Positions 17,635 through 27,372 of a stretch of DNA of 64,000 nt are shown here, piece by piece. The first letter of the stretch is position 1, and every line of letters starts with the position of its first letter. Under the pieces are notes generated by a model, which did not search any database, had not been told where the DNA came from, and saw nothing but the letters and a program-made list of their open reading frames with translations. This DNA comes from an uncultured Flavobacteriales bacterium (GTDB lineage Bacteria > Bacteroidota > Bacteroidia > Flavobacteriales > Crocinitomicaceae), in assembly GCA_946479285.1 (NCBI GenBank), contig CAMLFH010000012.1, forward strand, positions 1-64,000, given 5' to 3'. The translations under genes and the position numbers were made by a program.

Positions 17635-18270
17635 TTAGTTTAATTCCGTTGGCGCCATCTTCAGGTATTTTTCAACCAGATTTTCTTCCGCTTTGAAGAA
17701 TTTTCCCTTGAATTCGAAAAGATCTCCGTTGCTTAGGATGCTGTCTTTTATACCGTCTTTTTTCCAGATTAAGATCTTCATAGATTTCTGGTACTTCCAC
17801 ATTCCTTGACTGTAAGACGCAGTTCCGATTACGTGGAAAAAATTTTCGCAATAGTCAATTGGAATGGTGTCTTCCCGGATGAGTAACTGAACTTTCGAAA
17901 CCTCCCTGGAGTCAAGGTAATCGATCAACATTACCTGGCTGTATTTTCTATCAATAAATGACCATCTTTCGGTGAAATAGAAAGGAATACAAATCAGTAA
18001 TCCAATGAGTGTAACAACGATGCTGCTAATTATGGATTTCCTGCTTTGAAGCAGGAATTTGAAAAGGATATAATTTACTAACAGTGCGGTGAACGATAAG
18101 AAAGCTGCTTTGTTGAAGATACTTTCAGCGGCGGAATCTGCAGTTTCGACAGCTTTCAATCCGGGGTTACCAACGATTAACCAATAACTAAAACAGATCA
18201 CGATAACCAGCAGATAAATGAACCCGGCATTCAGGAGGATAAGAAGTGCAATTCCGATTTTTTCTTTCAT
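17635..18270 (-). CDS. Membrane protein of unknown function
   Basis: 211 residues. Three hydrophobic segments (about 7-32, 53-75 and 80-100) are followed by a soluble C-terminal half of about 110 residues (SREVSKVQLLIREDTIPIDYCENFFHVIG). No motif recognised. The neighbouring gene upstream (18295-18633) is also a small membrane protein, on the same strand and 24 bases away, so the two may form a unit. Confidence 0.6.
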   Translation of the reverse strand: MKEKIGIALLILLNAGFIYLLVIVICFSYWLIVGNPGLKAVETADSAAESIFNKAAFLSFTALLVNYILFKFLLQSRKSIISSIVVTLIGLLICIPFYFTERWSFIDRKYSQVMLIDYLDSREVSKVQLLIREDTIPIDYCENFFHVIGTASYSQGMWKYQKSMKILIWKKDGIKDSILSNGDLFEFKGKFFKAEENLVEKYLKMAPTELN

Positions 18271-18294
18271 AGGAATGAATTGATTGAGTCGAAA

Positions 18295-18633
18295 CTAATG
18301 AGATTTTCTTAGAAAGCTTCGTTTAATAAGCTTTAAAAGTTGATGAATTAGAAAGCCTGTCAGGAAGTAATTGATGATGATATTCAGGATGAAAAGGGTG
18401 AGAAATAAGCCGGTGTATTCAGTTGAAAAAGAAAGATTAATAGTTTCCAACACCGTGAAAATCGGGAAACCATAAAAATTGAATAGGGCCGTGCCGAATT
18501 CGGCTGTCGGGCTTTCTCCGTTATATTCATCATAGGTTACCAAGATCGATAAGAACGAAAAAACAAACAGAATGACGTAAACAATTGAAAAGATGAGGTT
18601 CGAAGAAGAAAATAAGTAAGAATGTTTTTTCAT
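18295..18633 (-). CDS. Small membrane protein of unknown function
   Basis: 112 residues if started at the ATG at 18633; a start at 18693 (132 residues) is also open but adds an N-terminus (MTKAILSCLFRFSLKVIQNR) that looks non-native. Three hydrophobic segments can be seen, ending with a basic KLIKRSFLRKSH tail. No family recognised. Confidence 0.5.
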   Translation of the reverse strand: MKKHSYLFSSSNLIFSIVYVILFVFSFLSILVTYDEYNGESPTAEFGTALFNFYGFPIFTVLETINLSFSTEYTGLFLTLFILNIIINYFLTGFLIHQLLKLIKRSFLRKSH

Positions 18634-18715
18634 TCGGTTTTGAATCACTTTTAGTGAAAAACGAAACAGACAGGATAAAATTGCTTTAGTCATTGGGTCC
18701 GACTTCGGGTAAAGG

Positions 18716-18749
18716 AAAAAGCCCCGACGATAAATGTCAGGGCTCTTTT
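18716..18749 (-). terminator. Terminator after the LURP-one-like gene
   Basis: On the minus strand AGCCCTGAC pairs with GTCGGGGCT (one G-U) and is followed by a T-run; it lies 5 bases past the stop at 18754. Confidence 0.8.
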
Positions 18750-18753
18750 ATTC

Positions 18754-19404
18754 TTATCCTCTTCGTCTTTCCAACAAGATCATCATCATCAGGGAAAGAA
18801 CGATCACTTCATCCTCGCTTGCGCTGTGAGTATGTCCGATCTTTTCCAAGGTAAATCTTCTACCAAACATCGAAGCATTTTTCTTCAAACGCATCACTTT
18901 TGATCCGTCCGGTCTTCCCACAATGTATTTCGGGTTGAAAACATATCCTGTAAACATTCCTAAAACCGGAATCTCACTGAATAAAGTGTCAAAAACCTTT
19001 GTCCACGCATTTTCTTCCATAATGTGAAAAGCCAAATGTTCCTGCTGGTCGAATACATCGTAGCGCGCTTTCCAGATGGAAGCCCAGCCTTTACGTGCAA
19101 CGCGTCCTTTTTCAACTCCGTCCTTATCTGCGAAAACATAGGTTGCTGAAAAATCGATCCACTTATTTGCTTTGATGGTGAATTCCAGCTTTGTTTTTTT
19201 TGTGTCTGTAAAAACCTGTATTTCTTCAATGAACTTGAACATTTTCTGGCGCACATACGCAAGTGTTGCGGAGTTTGCATCCTCTATCACAAAATCGTTA
19301 GCCAATGTTCCTATCTTAAAACTGAATTTTAAAGGATAGTTCAGTTCACTAAGATCTACTTTCTTTTGAGAGAAAAAATTCCCGCTATCTAATACTTCAC
19401 TCAT
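18754..19404 (-). CDS. LURP-one/scramblase-like (Tubby-fold) protein
   Basis: 216 residues, no signal peptide. The pattern of beta hairpins (KFSFKIGTLANDFVIEDANSATLAYVRQKMFKF, then GRVARKGWASIWKARYDVFDQ, then FNPKYIVGRPDGSKVMRLKK) is that of the LURP-one-related / phospholipid-scramblase superfamily. The C-terminus ends in a hydrophobic run LSLMMMILLERRRG, likely the buried Tubby helix. Function in bacteria is unknown. It is separated by one base from the DUF1801 gene upstream, so the two are an operon. Confidence 0.65.
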   Translation of the reverse strand: MSEVLDSGNFFSQKKVDLSELNYPLKFSFKIGTLANDFVIEDANSATLAYVRQKMFKFIEEIQVFTDTKKTKLEFTIKANKWIDFSATYVFADKDGVEKGRVARKGWASIWKARYDVFDQQEHLAFHIMEENAWTKVFDTLFSEIPVLGMFTGYVFNPKYIVGRPDGSKVMRLKKNASMFGRRFTLEKIGHTHSASEDEVIVLSLMMMILLERRRG

Positions 19405-19405
19405 C

Positions 19406-19864
19406 TTATTTGGTTTTTATTGCTTTTTCATAGATGTTGATCCAATCGTTAGGAGTCATCCTGGCCACTAAATTACCGATTAATTCAAAAGGAATCTGAT
19501 CCGGTTTTTTAAATCGGATACAACTTTTGCCCATATCGAGTTTCGTTTTGCTGACTTTCTGGTATTCGCCCACAAACCAATCCAGCAATTCTTTGTCGGC
19601 GTACAAACCCATGTGATAGAATGCGATAAAATTTTTCTGTGAGGCGAAACTCATAAACGGCAGTGGTAATTTAGGGTCGCAGTGATATCCTGCCGGGTAC
19701 AATGAATGCGGAACGGCATAACCGATCATACCATAACCAATGCCTTCTTTAAATCCTTCAGGAAGGTTGTCAAGAATTGTTTTTCGAAGTTTGTTCATCC
19801 CTTCCTGTCGTTCTTCCGGACAGTTTGCGATTAGTTGTTCGGGTGTTGTTCCTGGTGTCTTCAT
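19406..19864 (-). CDS. DUF1801 domain protein (YdhG-like)
   Basis: 152 residues. IGYGMIGYAVP, PLPFMSFASQKNFIAFYHMGLYAD and KSCIRFKKPDQIPFELIGNLVARM are the conserved blocks of DUF1801. Related small proteins include Bacillus YdhG/FdrA-type iron proteins, but no firm role is known. Start at the ATG at 19864; co-directional with and one base from the LURP-one-like gene. Confidence 0.85.
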   Translation of the reverse strand: MKTPGTTPEQLIANCPEERQEGMNKLRKTILDNLPEGFKEGIGYGMIGYAVPHSLYPAGYHCDPKLPLPFMSFASQKNFIAFYHMGLYADKELLDWFVGEYQKVSKTKLDMGKSCIRFKKPDQIPFELIGNLVARMTPNDWINIYEKAIKTK

Positions 19865-19972
19865 ACGTATCTAATATACCAAAAAGATTCAGACCCGAAT
19901 TCCTGTTTCGTACAGATGGATGTAATATTGTGAAATCTACGGAAAGAATGTCCTGGTAACCTGATCATTGAT

Positions 19973-20001
19973 AAAAAAACCGATCCTGTTTTAGAATCGG
20001 T
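19973..20001 (-). terminator. Terminator after the T9SS cargo gene
   Basis: Read on the minus strand, ACCGATTCT pairs with AGGATCGGT (one mismatch, G-U) and is followed by a run of seven T, 27 bases beyond the stop of the gene ending at 20028. Confidence 0.85.
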
Positions 20002-20027
20002 CTTTCATGTTTTTATAGCGAACAGTG

Positions 20028-21902
20028 TTATTCAATGATGATTTTGTGAGTTGAGAGTGTTTTACCCTCTTGTGAAACTGTCAGGAAATAGAATCCGTTT
20101 TGGAATTCACTGATATTAATGGAATTGTAAGTCAATCCTTTTTGAACCGTTTGTTTGCTGTCGAATACTTTCTGACCATTCAGGGTAGAAAGCGTTAACT
20201 GGTAGCTCGACTCTTTTTTAGATGAAAGTACCACATTCAGATTATTGTCAGCCGGATTCGGAAATGCTTTAACCAATTCAAGATCGTTCATGAATTGTTG
20301 TTCGATTGCCAGGACATTTGATGCGACACTGGTTCCGTTTGTACGAACCAATTTTACCCGGTAGTAAGCCATCCCGGTTAGCGGTTGTAAATCTTCGAAC
20401 TGATATTTTAAAGCGTCTAAACTTAAACCGACAGCTTCGAGTTCACCGATTCCAACATATTCCGATCCGTTTTCACTGCGCTCGATGAGGTATTTATCAG
20501 CATTAAACTCGCTGGAACTGGTCCATTTCAGAATGTTGTAACCTGATTCGTTTTCTCCGGACAGGCTCATGGTTTCTGCGCCAAGCGGTGAGCAGCTCAC
20601 TACTGCAGTTCCTCCGAATGATAAGGGAACTGTCGTGGTTGCAGATGAGAAATTAGACAAACAGATCAAGTATTGCGTGTAAGTTCCGGCTGTAACGGGC
20701 GCTTCCCAATTAGTCATGGAAGTTGCCCCTGCAGGCATGGTACTCGCAAGACCTGTAAATTGCTCGCAGGACCCGTTGTAATTGCAGCGAATAGGAGCCT
20801 GTGTTCCGGCCTGAATTGCCGAACAGGTTGTTGGACTGTACGCCCACATGGCCCAATCAAGGCAGTTATAGGTTCCTGAGCTGGGAGTTCCCAGTTGAAA
20901 GGTCAGTGAGCCACCAGTCAGTACATTTACAATCATCCAGGTGCTGTTTAGCTCTTCTGATAATAAACATCCCGGATTGGTACTTCCGTTTACATTGGTC
21001 GCAGGATTTGCAGCGCAGGTTCCTGCATCACAAATTTCATTGATTGCTCCGAAACCGTTCGGATCGATTGAGAATGAGGCATTGGAACACACATTGGCAG
21101 CTACAACACAATCTCCTGCTGTTGTTGGCCCGCCGGCAGGACAAGTTAATGAGAAGGTAATGCCTGAAGCTGCAGTGGATGTTGCATCCATTACAAAGTA
21201 ATAAGTAGTTCCTGCTGTAAGTGCTATAGATCCGATGGATCCAGGCACGGTAGCAATTCCTGCACAGTTCCAACCCGTTGCCGAGCATCCTCCTGTTTTC
21301 CAACCGATGACATAACCACCGCCTGTTACGGATGATACGTTAAATGAATAGTTTCCGGTTGAAGTAGCAGTATAACTATACATCTGCTCCAAGCCGGGAG
21401 TTGCGGTTGCACATAAAGTGGAGATGAAAGACGATGCTCCTGTTGTGGTCAGTGTGAAAGCCTGTCCGCATCCTGAAATAGGAGAAGCCGTAGCACAAGG
21501 ACCCGTTCCGCAGGAAGTACAAGTGATTGTTGTAGTTAAACAGGTGGAAGCTGTACCACAACCCACACAATTGGTATTTAATACCATGTAGTAAGTTCCT
21601 GAGCTCGGGGCAGTGAACGGAACAGATGATGTTCCGAAAGCAACTACCGGTCCGGTTGGTGATCCGCTGTGAACCGTAATACAGGCTGAGGGTGTTACAG
21701 TTAATGTATAAGAGTTTCCTGCTACAACACCTGTTATTGTATTGTAATCACCGGCATAGTTGCAAGAACTGATTGTTGTTGCAGCAGTTCCCGTTGGTGC
21801 TACAGCTGATAAAAAAGCAAAGCCTCCCGAACATTGTGCTGAAGTATTTTCCGACCAGCTTATGAGCCCTGTAATAAGTAATAGTATGTAGAAGTTTTTC
21901 AT
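20028..21902 (-). CDS. Secreted protein with T9SS type A sorting domain
   Basis: 624 residues from the ATG at 21902; a longer reading would overlap the upstream gene and add residues before the signal peptide (1-22, TSA-Q). It has Cys-, Thr- and Gly-rich modules resembling bacterial pre-peptidase (PPC-like) domains, e.g. SGTYYMVLNTNCVGCG, then a block with LNSTWMIVNVLTGGSLTFQLG, APIRCNYNGSC and PLSFGG, and about 80 C-terminal residues with AFPNPADNNL, YQLTLSTLNGQKV and NGFYFLTVSQEGK, a type A sorting domain. It is exported by T9SS to the surface or outside; substrate unknown. The middle block has a homologue in the protein at 52952-54259. Confidence 0.85.
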   Translation of the reverse strand: MKNFYILLLITGLISWSENTSAQCSGGFAFLSAVAPTGTAATTISSCNYAGDYNTITGVVAGNSYTLTVTPSACITVHSGSPTGPVVAFGTSSVPFTAPSSGTYYMVLNTNCVGCGTASTCLTTTITCTSCGTGPCATASPISGCGQAFTLTTTGASSFISTLCATATPGLEQMYSYTATSTGNYSFNVSSVTGGGYVIGWKTGGCSATGWNCAGIATVPGSIGSIALTAGTTYYFVMDATSTAASGITFSLTCPAGGPTTAGDCVVAANVCSNASFSIDPNGFGAINEICDAGTCAANPATNVNGSTNPGCLLSEELNSTWMIVNVLTGGSLTFQLGTPSSGTYNCLDWAMWAYSPTTCSAIQAGTQAPIRCNYNGSCEQFTGLASTMPAGATSMTNWEAPVTAGTYTQYLICLSNFSSATTTVPLSFGGTAVVSCSPLGAETMSLSGENESGYNILKWTSSSEFNADKYLIERSENGSEYVGIGELEAVGLSLDALKYQFEDLQPLTGMAYYRVKLVRTNGTSVASNVLAIEQQFMNDLELVKAFPNPADNNLNVVLSSKKESSYQLTLSTLNGQKVFDSKQTVQKGLTYNSINISEFQNGFYFLTVSQEGKTLSTHKIIIE

Positions 21903-21912
21903 AAACAGCAAA

Positions 21913-22536
21913 TTAGTCAACGATTAAATAATTCAGTTGGGTCAGAACCTGCGTGCGTCTTGTTTCCTCCATTGTTTTGAACTCATCAAAGCGAATGTGC
22001 AGGCGGTTAGTATCAGAAGTTATTTGCAGATAAGCAGCAGGATAATCTTTAGCCCAATCCCAAACCTGTTCTTTGTAGGATTGAAAATCATCTTGAGAAA
22101 AAGCATAGCTTGTCCAGGCAGGAAAAGGTCTTTCCGGAAGTTCGGTAAGCAAGGAGTTTAGATCGTAACCCTGAAGCAGGTTGTTTAATTCAATCCCTGA
22201 TTTCAGTGTTATAGAAATACTTCCCCTGTAAATGAACTGAACGGGTTGGTTAGCTTCTCTCAAATGCTCATATTCCGTAATATCAAAATGCTGAATGTTC
22301 AATAATTCCTGAACTGAAATACCTGTCTCTGAAGTGTTGAATGAAAAGCTTGCAGAGAAATAATTCCACAATACCTGGAGCCTTGCCGGATCAATTTGAG
22401 CAATTTTTTGGATTCTTTCCGGGTGTTGATGCTTTTGGATCATCCGGTTGGAAGCAATTACTGAATAGTCTGTCTGAGCAAATATCGGAGTAAATGAGCA
22501 CAGCAAAAAGCTGAGTAGCAGGTATATTGTCTTCAT
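21913..22536 (-). CDS. Secreted protein of unknown function
   Basis: 207 residues from the ATG at 22536 (the frame opens 24 codons earlier, but that extension disrupts the signal peptide). Signal peptide 1-20 (IFA-Q). The mature chain is helical and polar (HQHPERIQKIAQIDPARLQVLWNYF) without motifs I can name. Its end lies 10 bases before the start of the T9SS cargo gene, so the two are co-transcribed. Confidence 0.65.
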   Translation of the reverse strand: MKTIYLLLSFLLCSFTPIFAQTDYSVIASNRMIQKHQHPERIQKIAQIDPARLQVLWNYFSASFSFNTSETGISVQELLNIQHFDITEYEHLREANQPVQFIYRGSISITLKSGIELNNLLQGYDLNSLLTELPERPFPAWTSYAFSQDDFQSYKEQVWDWAKDYPAAYLQITSDTNRLHIRFDEFKTMEETRRTQVLTQLNYLIVD

Positions 22537-22705
22537 AGTCATAGTAATTAAGACAAGTATACAAAATAACAGATGGTTAAAAGAATAACGCTGTGTTAAA
22601 ATGAACAAAGCAATCCTCTCACTGATTGGATGTTAATTCTGAATGAATATTTTGTAAAATTTAGCTCAAGCAATTAGTCTAAGTTGCTGGTAAGCAATTT
22701 ATTGG

Positions 22706-23335
22706 TCAGTTTCCGGACATGTTCACGTAAACCACTGCTTTTGTTTCGAAGAATTCGCCGGAGAAAATGGTCTGTAGAGAGTGAATGGTGTGTTTTTGTT
22801 TTACCGGGGCCATTTCTTCCTTCAGATCACCGCCTTTCAGGTAAAGAATTCCATTTGGAAGCGGATTCATACTTTCCTTTTTGAATTTCCCTTTTGTCCA
22901 GGGTAAGAATGCCGGCATAGCAGTTACTGCACGACTAACTATGAAGTCAAATTGCTCCTTGATTTCTTCTGCGCGGGCATGTGTGGCGCGAACATTTTTC
23001 AACCCTAAAGCCTCTGAAACTTCTTTCACTACTTTGATTTTCTTCCCAATGGAATCAACCAGGTGAAACTGAACTTCAGGAAACAGGATTGCCAAAGGAA
23101 TTCCCGGGAAACCACCGCCAGTACCAATGTCTAAAACGGAAGATCCGGGAGTGAATTCCATGATCTTTGCAATTCCGAGTGAATGCAGAACATGACGTTC
23201 GTAAAAATCGTCTGTGTCCTTCCTGGAAATGACATTGATCTGCGCATTCCAGAACAAATACAATTCTTCCAGTCGTTCAAACTGAGAACGTTGCTCATCT
23301 GTAAGATGGGGAAAGTATTTCGAGATGATTTCCAT
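22706..23335 (-). CDS. rsmG: 16S rRNA m7G527 methyltransferase RsmG
   Basis: 209 residues. SAM-binding motif VLDIGTGGGFPGIPLA (about 67-82) is diagnostic of RsmG (GidB); HVLHSL and SRAVTAMPAFLPW are also typical. It methylates N7 of G527 in 16S rRNA. The ATG at 23335 is used; an upstream GTG/ATG-like start at 23353 would add MVKYAR. A structured repeat lies just upstream (23381-23434). Confidence 0.96.
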   Translation of the reverse strand: MEIISKYFPHLTDEQRSQFERLEELYLFWNAQINVISRKDTDDFYERHVLHSLGIAKIMEFTPGSSVLDIGTGGGFPGIPLAILFPEVQFHLVDSIGKKIKVVKEVSEALGLKNVRATHARAEEIKEQFDFIVSRAVTAMPAFLPWTKGKFKKESMNPLPNGILYLKGGDLKEEMAPVKQKHTIHSLQTIFSGEFFETKAVVYVNMSGN

Positions 23336-23380
23336 TCGTGCGTATTTCACCACCCTCCTTAGTCCTCCCTCTGCGCCTTT

Positions 23381-23434
23381 GCTGTAGCTTGTGCCATCGC
23401 TAAAGCTATTGGCGACACGCGATCAGCGCAAGCA
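23381..23434. repeat. 54-nt structured leader repeat, copy 1
   Basis: Begins GCTGTAGCTTGTGCCATCGC and ends GATCAGCGCAAGCA. It matches the reverse complement of 60511-60564 with one mismatch. It lies 46 bases upstream of the rsmG start, inverted relative to that gene. Internal complementary pieces (GCTG/CAGC, GCTTG/CAAGC, ATCGC/GCGAT) suggest secondary structure. Confidence 0.85.
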
Positions 23435-23467
23435 AAAGGGAGGAAAGTGAAATCTGTCTCCCCCTTA

Positions 23468-23489
23468 GGAGGGGGATAAAGGGGGAGGA
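23468..23489. repeat. 22-nt G-rich repeat, copy 1
   Basis: GGAGGGGGATAAAGGGGGAG followed by GA, identical to 60574-60595; in both places it lies close to the 54-nt repeat. Confidence 0.9.
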
Positions 23490-23501
23490 CAGAATTAATT
23501 T

Positions 23502-25739
23502 TTATCCTTCGATTAGTTTGCCAAGTGCATTGTCAAAAATCTCTTTTGCTTCAGAGATAAATCCGAAATGCTCGTCGTCAACCATCATTTTTCCTTTTGT
23601 AACATGACCAAGAAGTGTTGAGTTTACACCACTTCCCATCATGAATTCGATGAATTGCTCTTCTGTGTCTTCAGAAACTGTTACAACAACACGGCTTTGA
23701 GCTTCACCGAACAAAAATGCATCTTCACGAACTTCCGAATCAGTAACGATATCGAAACCAAGTCCGCGCGGCATAGACATTTCAACCAATGAAACGAATA
23801 AACCACCATCAGCACAATCGTGAGCGGCGTTGATCAATTCCTGGCTGATCAATCCTTTTACTGCTTCCTGCAATACGAACTCTTTTTCCAAATCGAAATG
23901 CGGAGCCGGAGAAGCTTCAATTTTGTGATACTTCGCTAAGTATTCAGAAGATGAAATATCGTTTACACAATCTCCCAAAATGAAAATCAAATCACCTTTT
24001 TGCTTAAAGTCCAAAGTCATGATCTTCGATTTATCTTCTACAACACCAATCATTCCAATAGTTGGAGTAGGGAAAACCGGAATCTCTTTTCCACCGATAT
24101 TACTTTGGTTGTAGAAAGAAACGTTTCCTCCGGTAACCGGCGTTTCAAACTTCAAACATGCTTTTGACATTCCTTTGATCGCACCAACAAACTGCCAGTA
24201 AGATTCCGGATTGTAAGGATTCCCAAAGTTCAAACAGTTTGTAATAGCACTTGGAATACCTCCTGAAACAACAATGTTACGAGCCGCTTCAGATACTGCG
24301 ATTGCAGTTCCGATTTCCGGATCAGCGTTTACATAACGTGAGTTACAATCCACAGTCATTGCCAATGCTTTCTCAGTTCCTTTCAGGTTTACAATTCCTG
24401 CATCCGTCGGACGGTTTGTAGTCATTGTTTTTGTTCCAACCATGGAGTCGTACTGTTCATAAACCCAACGTTTGGAAGCAATATTCGGCTGACCCAATAA
24501 GAAGAATCCGATTTCCTTTAAGTTTTCCGGTTGTTCTACTGAATCGATAGTGAATTTTTTGTATTCCTGGTAATAAGCCGGCTCGGAATATTCACGCTGA
24601 TAAACCGGAGCACCACCACCAAGTACCAATGATTCAGCAGGAACATCTCCTACTAGTTCACCGTCCATGTAATAGCGGACACGACCGTCATCCGTTACCG
24701 TTCCGATTTCTTCCGCATGCAAATCCCATTTGTCGAAAATGCTTTTCACAACGGATTCTTTTCCCTTTTGGATCACCACCAGCATACGCTCCTGTGATTC
24801 GGAAAGAAGGATTTCATATGGAAGCATGTTTTCCTGACGAGTTGGAACGCGGTCCAAATGGATTTCCATTCCAACACCACCACCGGCGCTCATTTCACAA
24901 GTTGAACAAGTGATACCGGCAGCACCCATATCCTGCATTCCAACAATTGCATCTGTGTTTGCCAATTCCATGGTAGCTTCCAAAAGCAATTTTTCCATGA
25001 AAGGGTCACCAACCTGAACGGATGGTAAGTCCTGAGCAGATTCTTCAGTGATATCTTTTGATGCAAATGCAGCTCCTGCGATTCCGTCTTTACCGGTGGA
25101 AGAACCAACGATGTAAACAGGGTTTCCGGGACCTTTTGCTTTTGCGGAAATTACTTTTTTAGTATCGATGATACCTGCCGAAAAGGCATTCACCAATGGG
25201 TTTTGGTTGTATGATTTGTCGAAGAAAACCTCACCGCCAACAATCGGAATCCCGAAAGCATTTCCGTAATCACCAATTCCTTTTACGACACCTTTTACCA
25301 GCCATTTTGTACGTGCTTCTTCGATATCTCCGAAACGCAATGAGTTTAACTGAGCAACCGGGCGAGCTCCCATTGTGAAGATATCGCGGTTAATTCCTCC
25401 AACTCCTGTTGCAGCACCCTGATATGGTTCCAAAGCTGAAGGGTGATTGTGAGATTCAATTTTGAAAACACAACCAATTCCATCTCCCAAATCTACCAAT
25501 CCTGCATTTTCTTCACCAGCTTTTACCAACATGTGCGGACCATCTTTTGGTAATTGTTTTAACCAGTAAATGGAGTTTTTGTAAGAACAGTGTTCAGACC
25601 ACATGACAGAATAAACTGCCGTTTCAGTGAAGTTTGGTGTACGTCCCAAAATTTCTTTGATCATTTCAAATTCATCTGCGCGTAAACCTAGTTCAACCGC
25701 TTGCTCTAATGTAGCTTCTTGCTTAATGGAAGTACTCAT
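23502..25739 (-). CDS. purL: Phosphoribosylformylglycinamidine synthase subunit PurL
   Basis: 745 residues, the small PurL type that works with separate PurS and Pur[11 protein letters not shown] (catalytic His at 50), [25 protein letters not shown] near 95-116, and [26 protein letters not shown] are diagnostic. It makes FGAM from FGAR in purine synthesis. Near the C-terminus [15 protein letters not shown] is conserved. CAAAAGTA at 25758-25765 (TACTTTTG on the minus strand) is a plausible -7 box upstream of the ATG at 25739. Confidence 0.98.
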   Translation of the reverse strand: MSTSIKQEATLEQAVELGLRADEFEMIKEILGRTPNFTETAVYSVMWSEHCSYKNSIYWLKQLPKDGPHMLVKAGEENAGLVDLGDGIGCVFKIESHNHPSALEPYQGAATGVGGINRDIFTMGARPVAQLNSLRFGDIEEARTKWLVKGVVKGIGDYGNAFGIPIVGGEVFFDKSYNQNPLVNAFSAGIIDTKKVISAKAKGPGNPVYIVGSSTGKDGIAGAAFASKDITEESAQDLPSVQVGDPFMEKLLLEATMELANTDAIVGMQDMGAAGITCSTCEMSAGGGVGMEIHLDRVPTRQENMLPYEILLSESQERMLVVIQKGKESVVKSIFDKWDLHAEEIGTVTDDGRVRYYMDGELVGDVPAESLVLGGGAPVYQREYSEPAYYQEYKKFTIDSVEQPENLKEIGFFLLGQPNIASKRWVYEQYDSMVGTKTMTTNRPTDAGIVNLKGTEKALAMTVDCNSRYVNADPEIGTAIAVSEAARNIVVSGGIPSAITNCLNFGNPYNPESYWQFVGAIKGMSKACLKFETPVTGGNVSFYNQSNIGGKEIPVFPTPTIGMIGVVEDKSKIMTLDFKQKGDLIFILGDCVNDISSSEYLAKYHKIEASPAPHFDLEKEFVLQEAVKGLISQELINAAHDCADGGLFVSLVEMSMPRGLGFDIVTDSEVREDAFLFGEAQSRVVVTVSEDTEEQFIEFMMGSGVNSTLLGHVTKGKMMVDDEHFGFISEAKEIFDNALGKLIEG

Positions 25740-25757
25740 TTTCTAATAACTTTGATG

Positions 25758-25765
25758 CAAAAGTA
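25758..25765 (-). promoter_or_regulatory. Possible -7 box of purL
   Basis: TACTTTTG on the minus strand fits TAnnTTTG; a TTC stands about 19 bases upstream instead of TTG. Confidence 0.45.
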
Positions 25766-25777
25766 ATCATTCCTGTC

Positions 25778-25810
25778 TAATTCCGAATGCCTAATTCCGA
25801 ATTCCGAATC
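25778..25810. repeat. Dispersed AATTCCGAAT-type repeat
   Basis: Repeated AATTCCGAAT words with GAATTC at the centre; the related copy at 25882-25912 is inverted in sense. Confidence 0.5.
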
Positions 25811-25881
25811 CAAGATTTAAACGAGAAATGAACATAATTAACAGGTGAATGATTGAATTGATTTTGGCCTGATCTGTATTT

Positions 25882-25912
25882 CGTAACCCGTAATTCGGAA
25901 TTCGTAATTAAC
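25882..25912. repeat. Dispersed AATTCGGAATTC-type repeat
   Basis: CGTAACCCGTAATTCGGAAT followed by TCGTAATTAAC, the same words as 13945-13963 and 25778-25810; all lie in intergenic sequence. Confidence 0.5.
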
Positions 25913-25923
25913 TTAGGGCTCTC

Positions 25924-27372
25924 ATGATATTTTCACTGATCCTGATAGTGTTGACGTGGTTTGTTTGGAAGTTCAAAACAGACGGTTTATCGCGGACTAA
26001 TTTACTAATTGGTTGGGCCATTAAGGTGCTGTTTGGTGTTTTATTCATGATTATCCATACCAAGATTTACGGAATTGGCGAAATTACGGTAGATTGGGAA
26101 GAATACATGGACGACAGCGTGACACTTAACGGAGTGGCTTATCAGTCTTTCGGCGATTATTTGAAATTCTTGTTCGGAACAAACTCTGAAGCAGCTGTTC
26201 AGCACTATCTTTCTCATACCAATCATTGGTCGGCTGGAGATCTGGATCTGATGAATGACTCACGGAATGTACTTCGGGTAAACAGCCTGATAGTTTTCCT
26301 TTCCCGGGGGAATGTGTATATCCATATTTTGTTCTTTTCCTTCTTTTCGTTTATTGGTTTGCGGGAGATCTTTTTGGCGTTTAAGGATCGTGTTTTTTAC
26401 GATAAGCGCTGGTTCTGGTTTGCCTTATTCTTATTTCCAACCCTGAGTTTCTGGACGAGCTCTGTTTTGAAAGAACCGTTGATGGTCCTGGGTTTTGCTT
26501 TTCTTCTAAATGCCCTATTCGGACAATTATCTTTGAAGTCACGCTTGTGGCGAATTGCTTTGGGGGTTGTACTGATGCTCGGATTTAAACCTTACGTTTT
26601 GGGATGTTTGATTTTGACTATCCCGGTTTTCCTGTTGGGGAAATTCGTATTCAAAAAAAGGATTTTATTGGCTCCTTTGGTTGTTTTGGCAGGATTTACG
26701 CTGGTTTTTTTGATCTTTTCCGGTTTTCGATCACAAGTTACACACCGTTTAACCCGCATGCAGTTTGATTTCATGAATGTAGGAAGAGGGGGTGTTCACG
26801 TTTATGCAGATTCGTGTTATTATTATTTCCGGACAGATCAGTATGCGGAGCTGGACTTTTTGAGGACAGGTAATCTCCGGGTAAAGGAGGAACTGCTTGC
26901 TAAAAAAGTGACTTTCGGCATGAACTATCCTTTTGAAGACGTTCGACTGAAACCTTCAGACGGGCCTTGGAGAATCGATTTTATCGGAACAGAATGCGGA
27001 AGCTATATTGAATTAACTTCTATCGGAAATGATTTCGGGCAACTGATAAAGAATATTCCGGAAGCACTTTCAAATGCTGCTTTCAGACCCACTTTTTGGG
27101 ACCCGGGCGGAAAACTGAAAATCATTAGCTTTTTAGAAACAATCGGTTTATTTATTCTTCTGGCTTTCGGACTTTGGTATAACCGAAAATCCAGGAATGC
27201 AGAAGAAAAGAACGTCATTGTTTTTTTAGTGGTCTTTTCACTGATCTTATTGGTGTTGATTGGATGGACAACTCCTGTTTTAGGAGCAATTGTCCGTTAT
27301 CGGATGCCTGCATATTTAGCACTGTTTTTAGTGGCACTTATCGGTTCTAGACCGTTCAAATTGAAATTATGA
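25924..27372 (+). CDS. Polytopic membrane protein of unknown function
   Basis: 482 residues with about ten hydrophobic segments; a periplasmic or cytosolic loop about 280-380 contains RTDQYAELDFLRTG and polar residues. This layout resembles polysaccharide polymerase or EpsG-like proteins, but no conserved motif is certain. It overlaps the SDR gene by 4 bases (ATGA), so the run 25924-29767 is one operon, and the gene may act with lipid or sugar metabolism there. Confidence 0.6.
   Translation: MIFSLILIVLTWFVWKFKTDGLSRTNLLIGWAIKVLFGVLFMIIHTKIYGIGEITVDWEEYMDDSVTLNGVAYQSFGDYLKFLFGTNSEAAVQHYLSHTNHWSAGDLDLMNDSRNVLRVNSLIVFLSRGNVYIHILFFSFFSFIGLREIFLAFKDRVFYDKRWFWFALFLFPTLSFWTSSVLKEPLMVLGFAFLLNALFGQLSLKSRLWRIALGVVLMLGFKPYVLGCLILTIPVFLLGKFVFKKRILLAPLVVLAGFTLVFLIFSGFRSQVTHRLTRMQFDFMNVGRGGVHVYADSCYYYFRTDQYAELDFLRTGNLRVKEELLAKKVTFGMNYPFEDVRLKPSDGPWRIDFIGTECGSYIELTSIGNDFGQLIKNIPEALSNAAFRPTFWDPGGKLKIISFLETIGLFILLAFGLWYNRKSRNAEEKNVIVFLVVFSLILLVLIGWTTPVLGAIVRYRMPAYLALFLVALIGSRPFKLKL

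Noticed and set aside
23354..23501. A small gene in the repeat region before rsmG
   Set aside because: No start with a plausible frame; the stretch is a repeat with G- and C-rich blocks.
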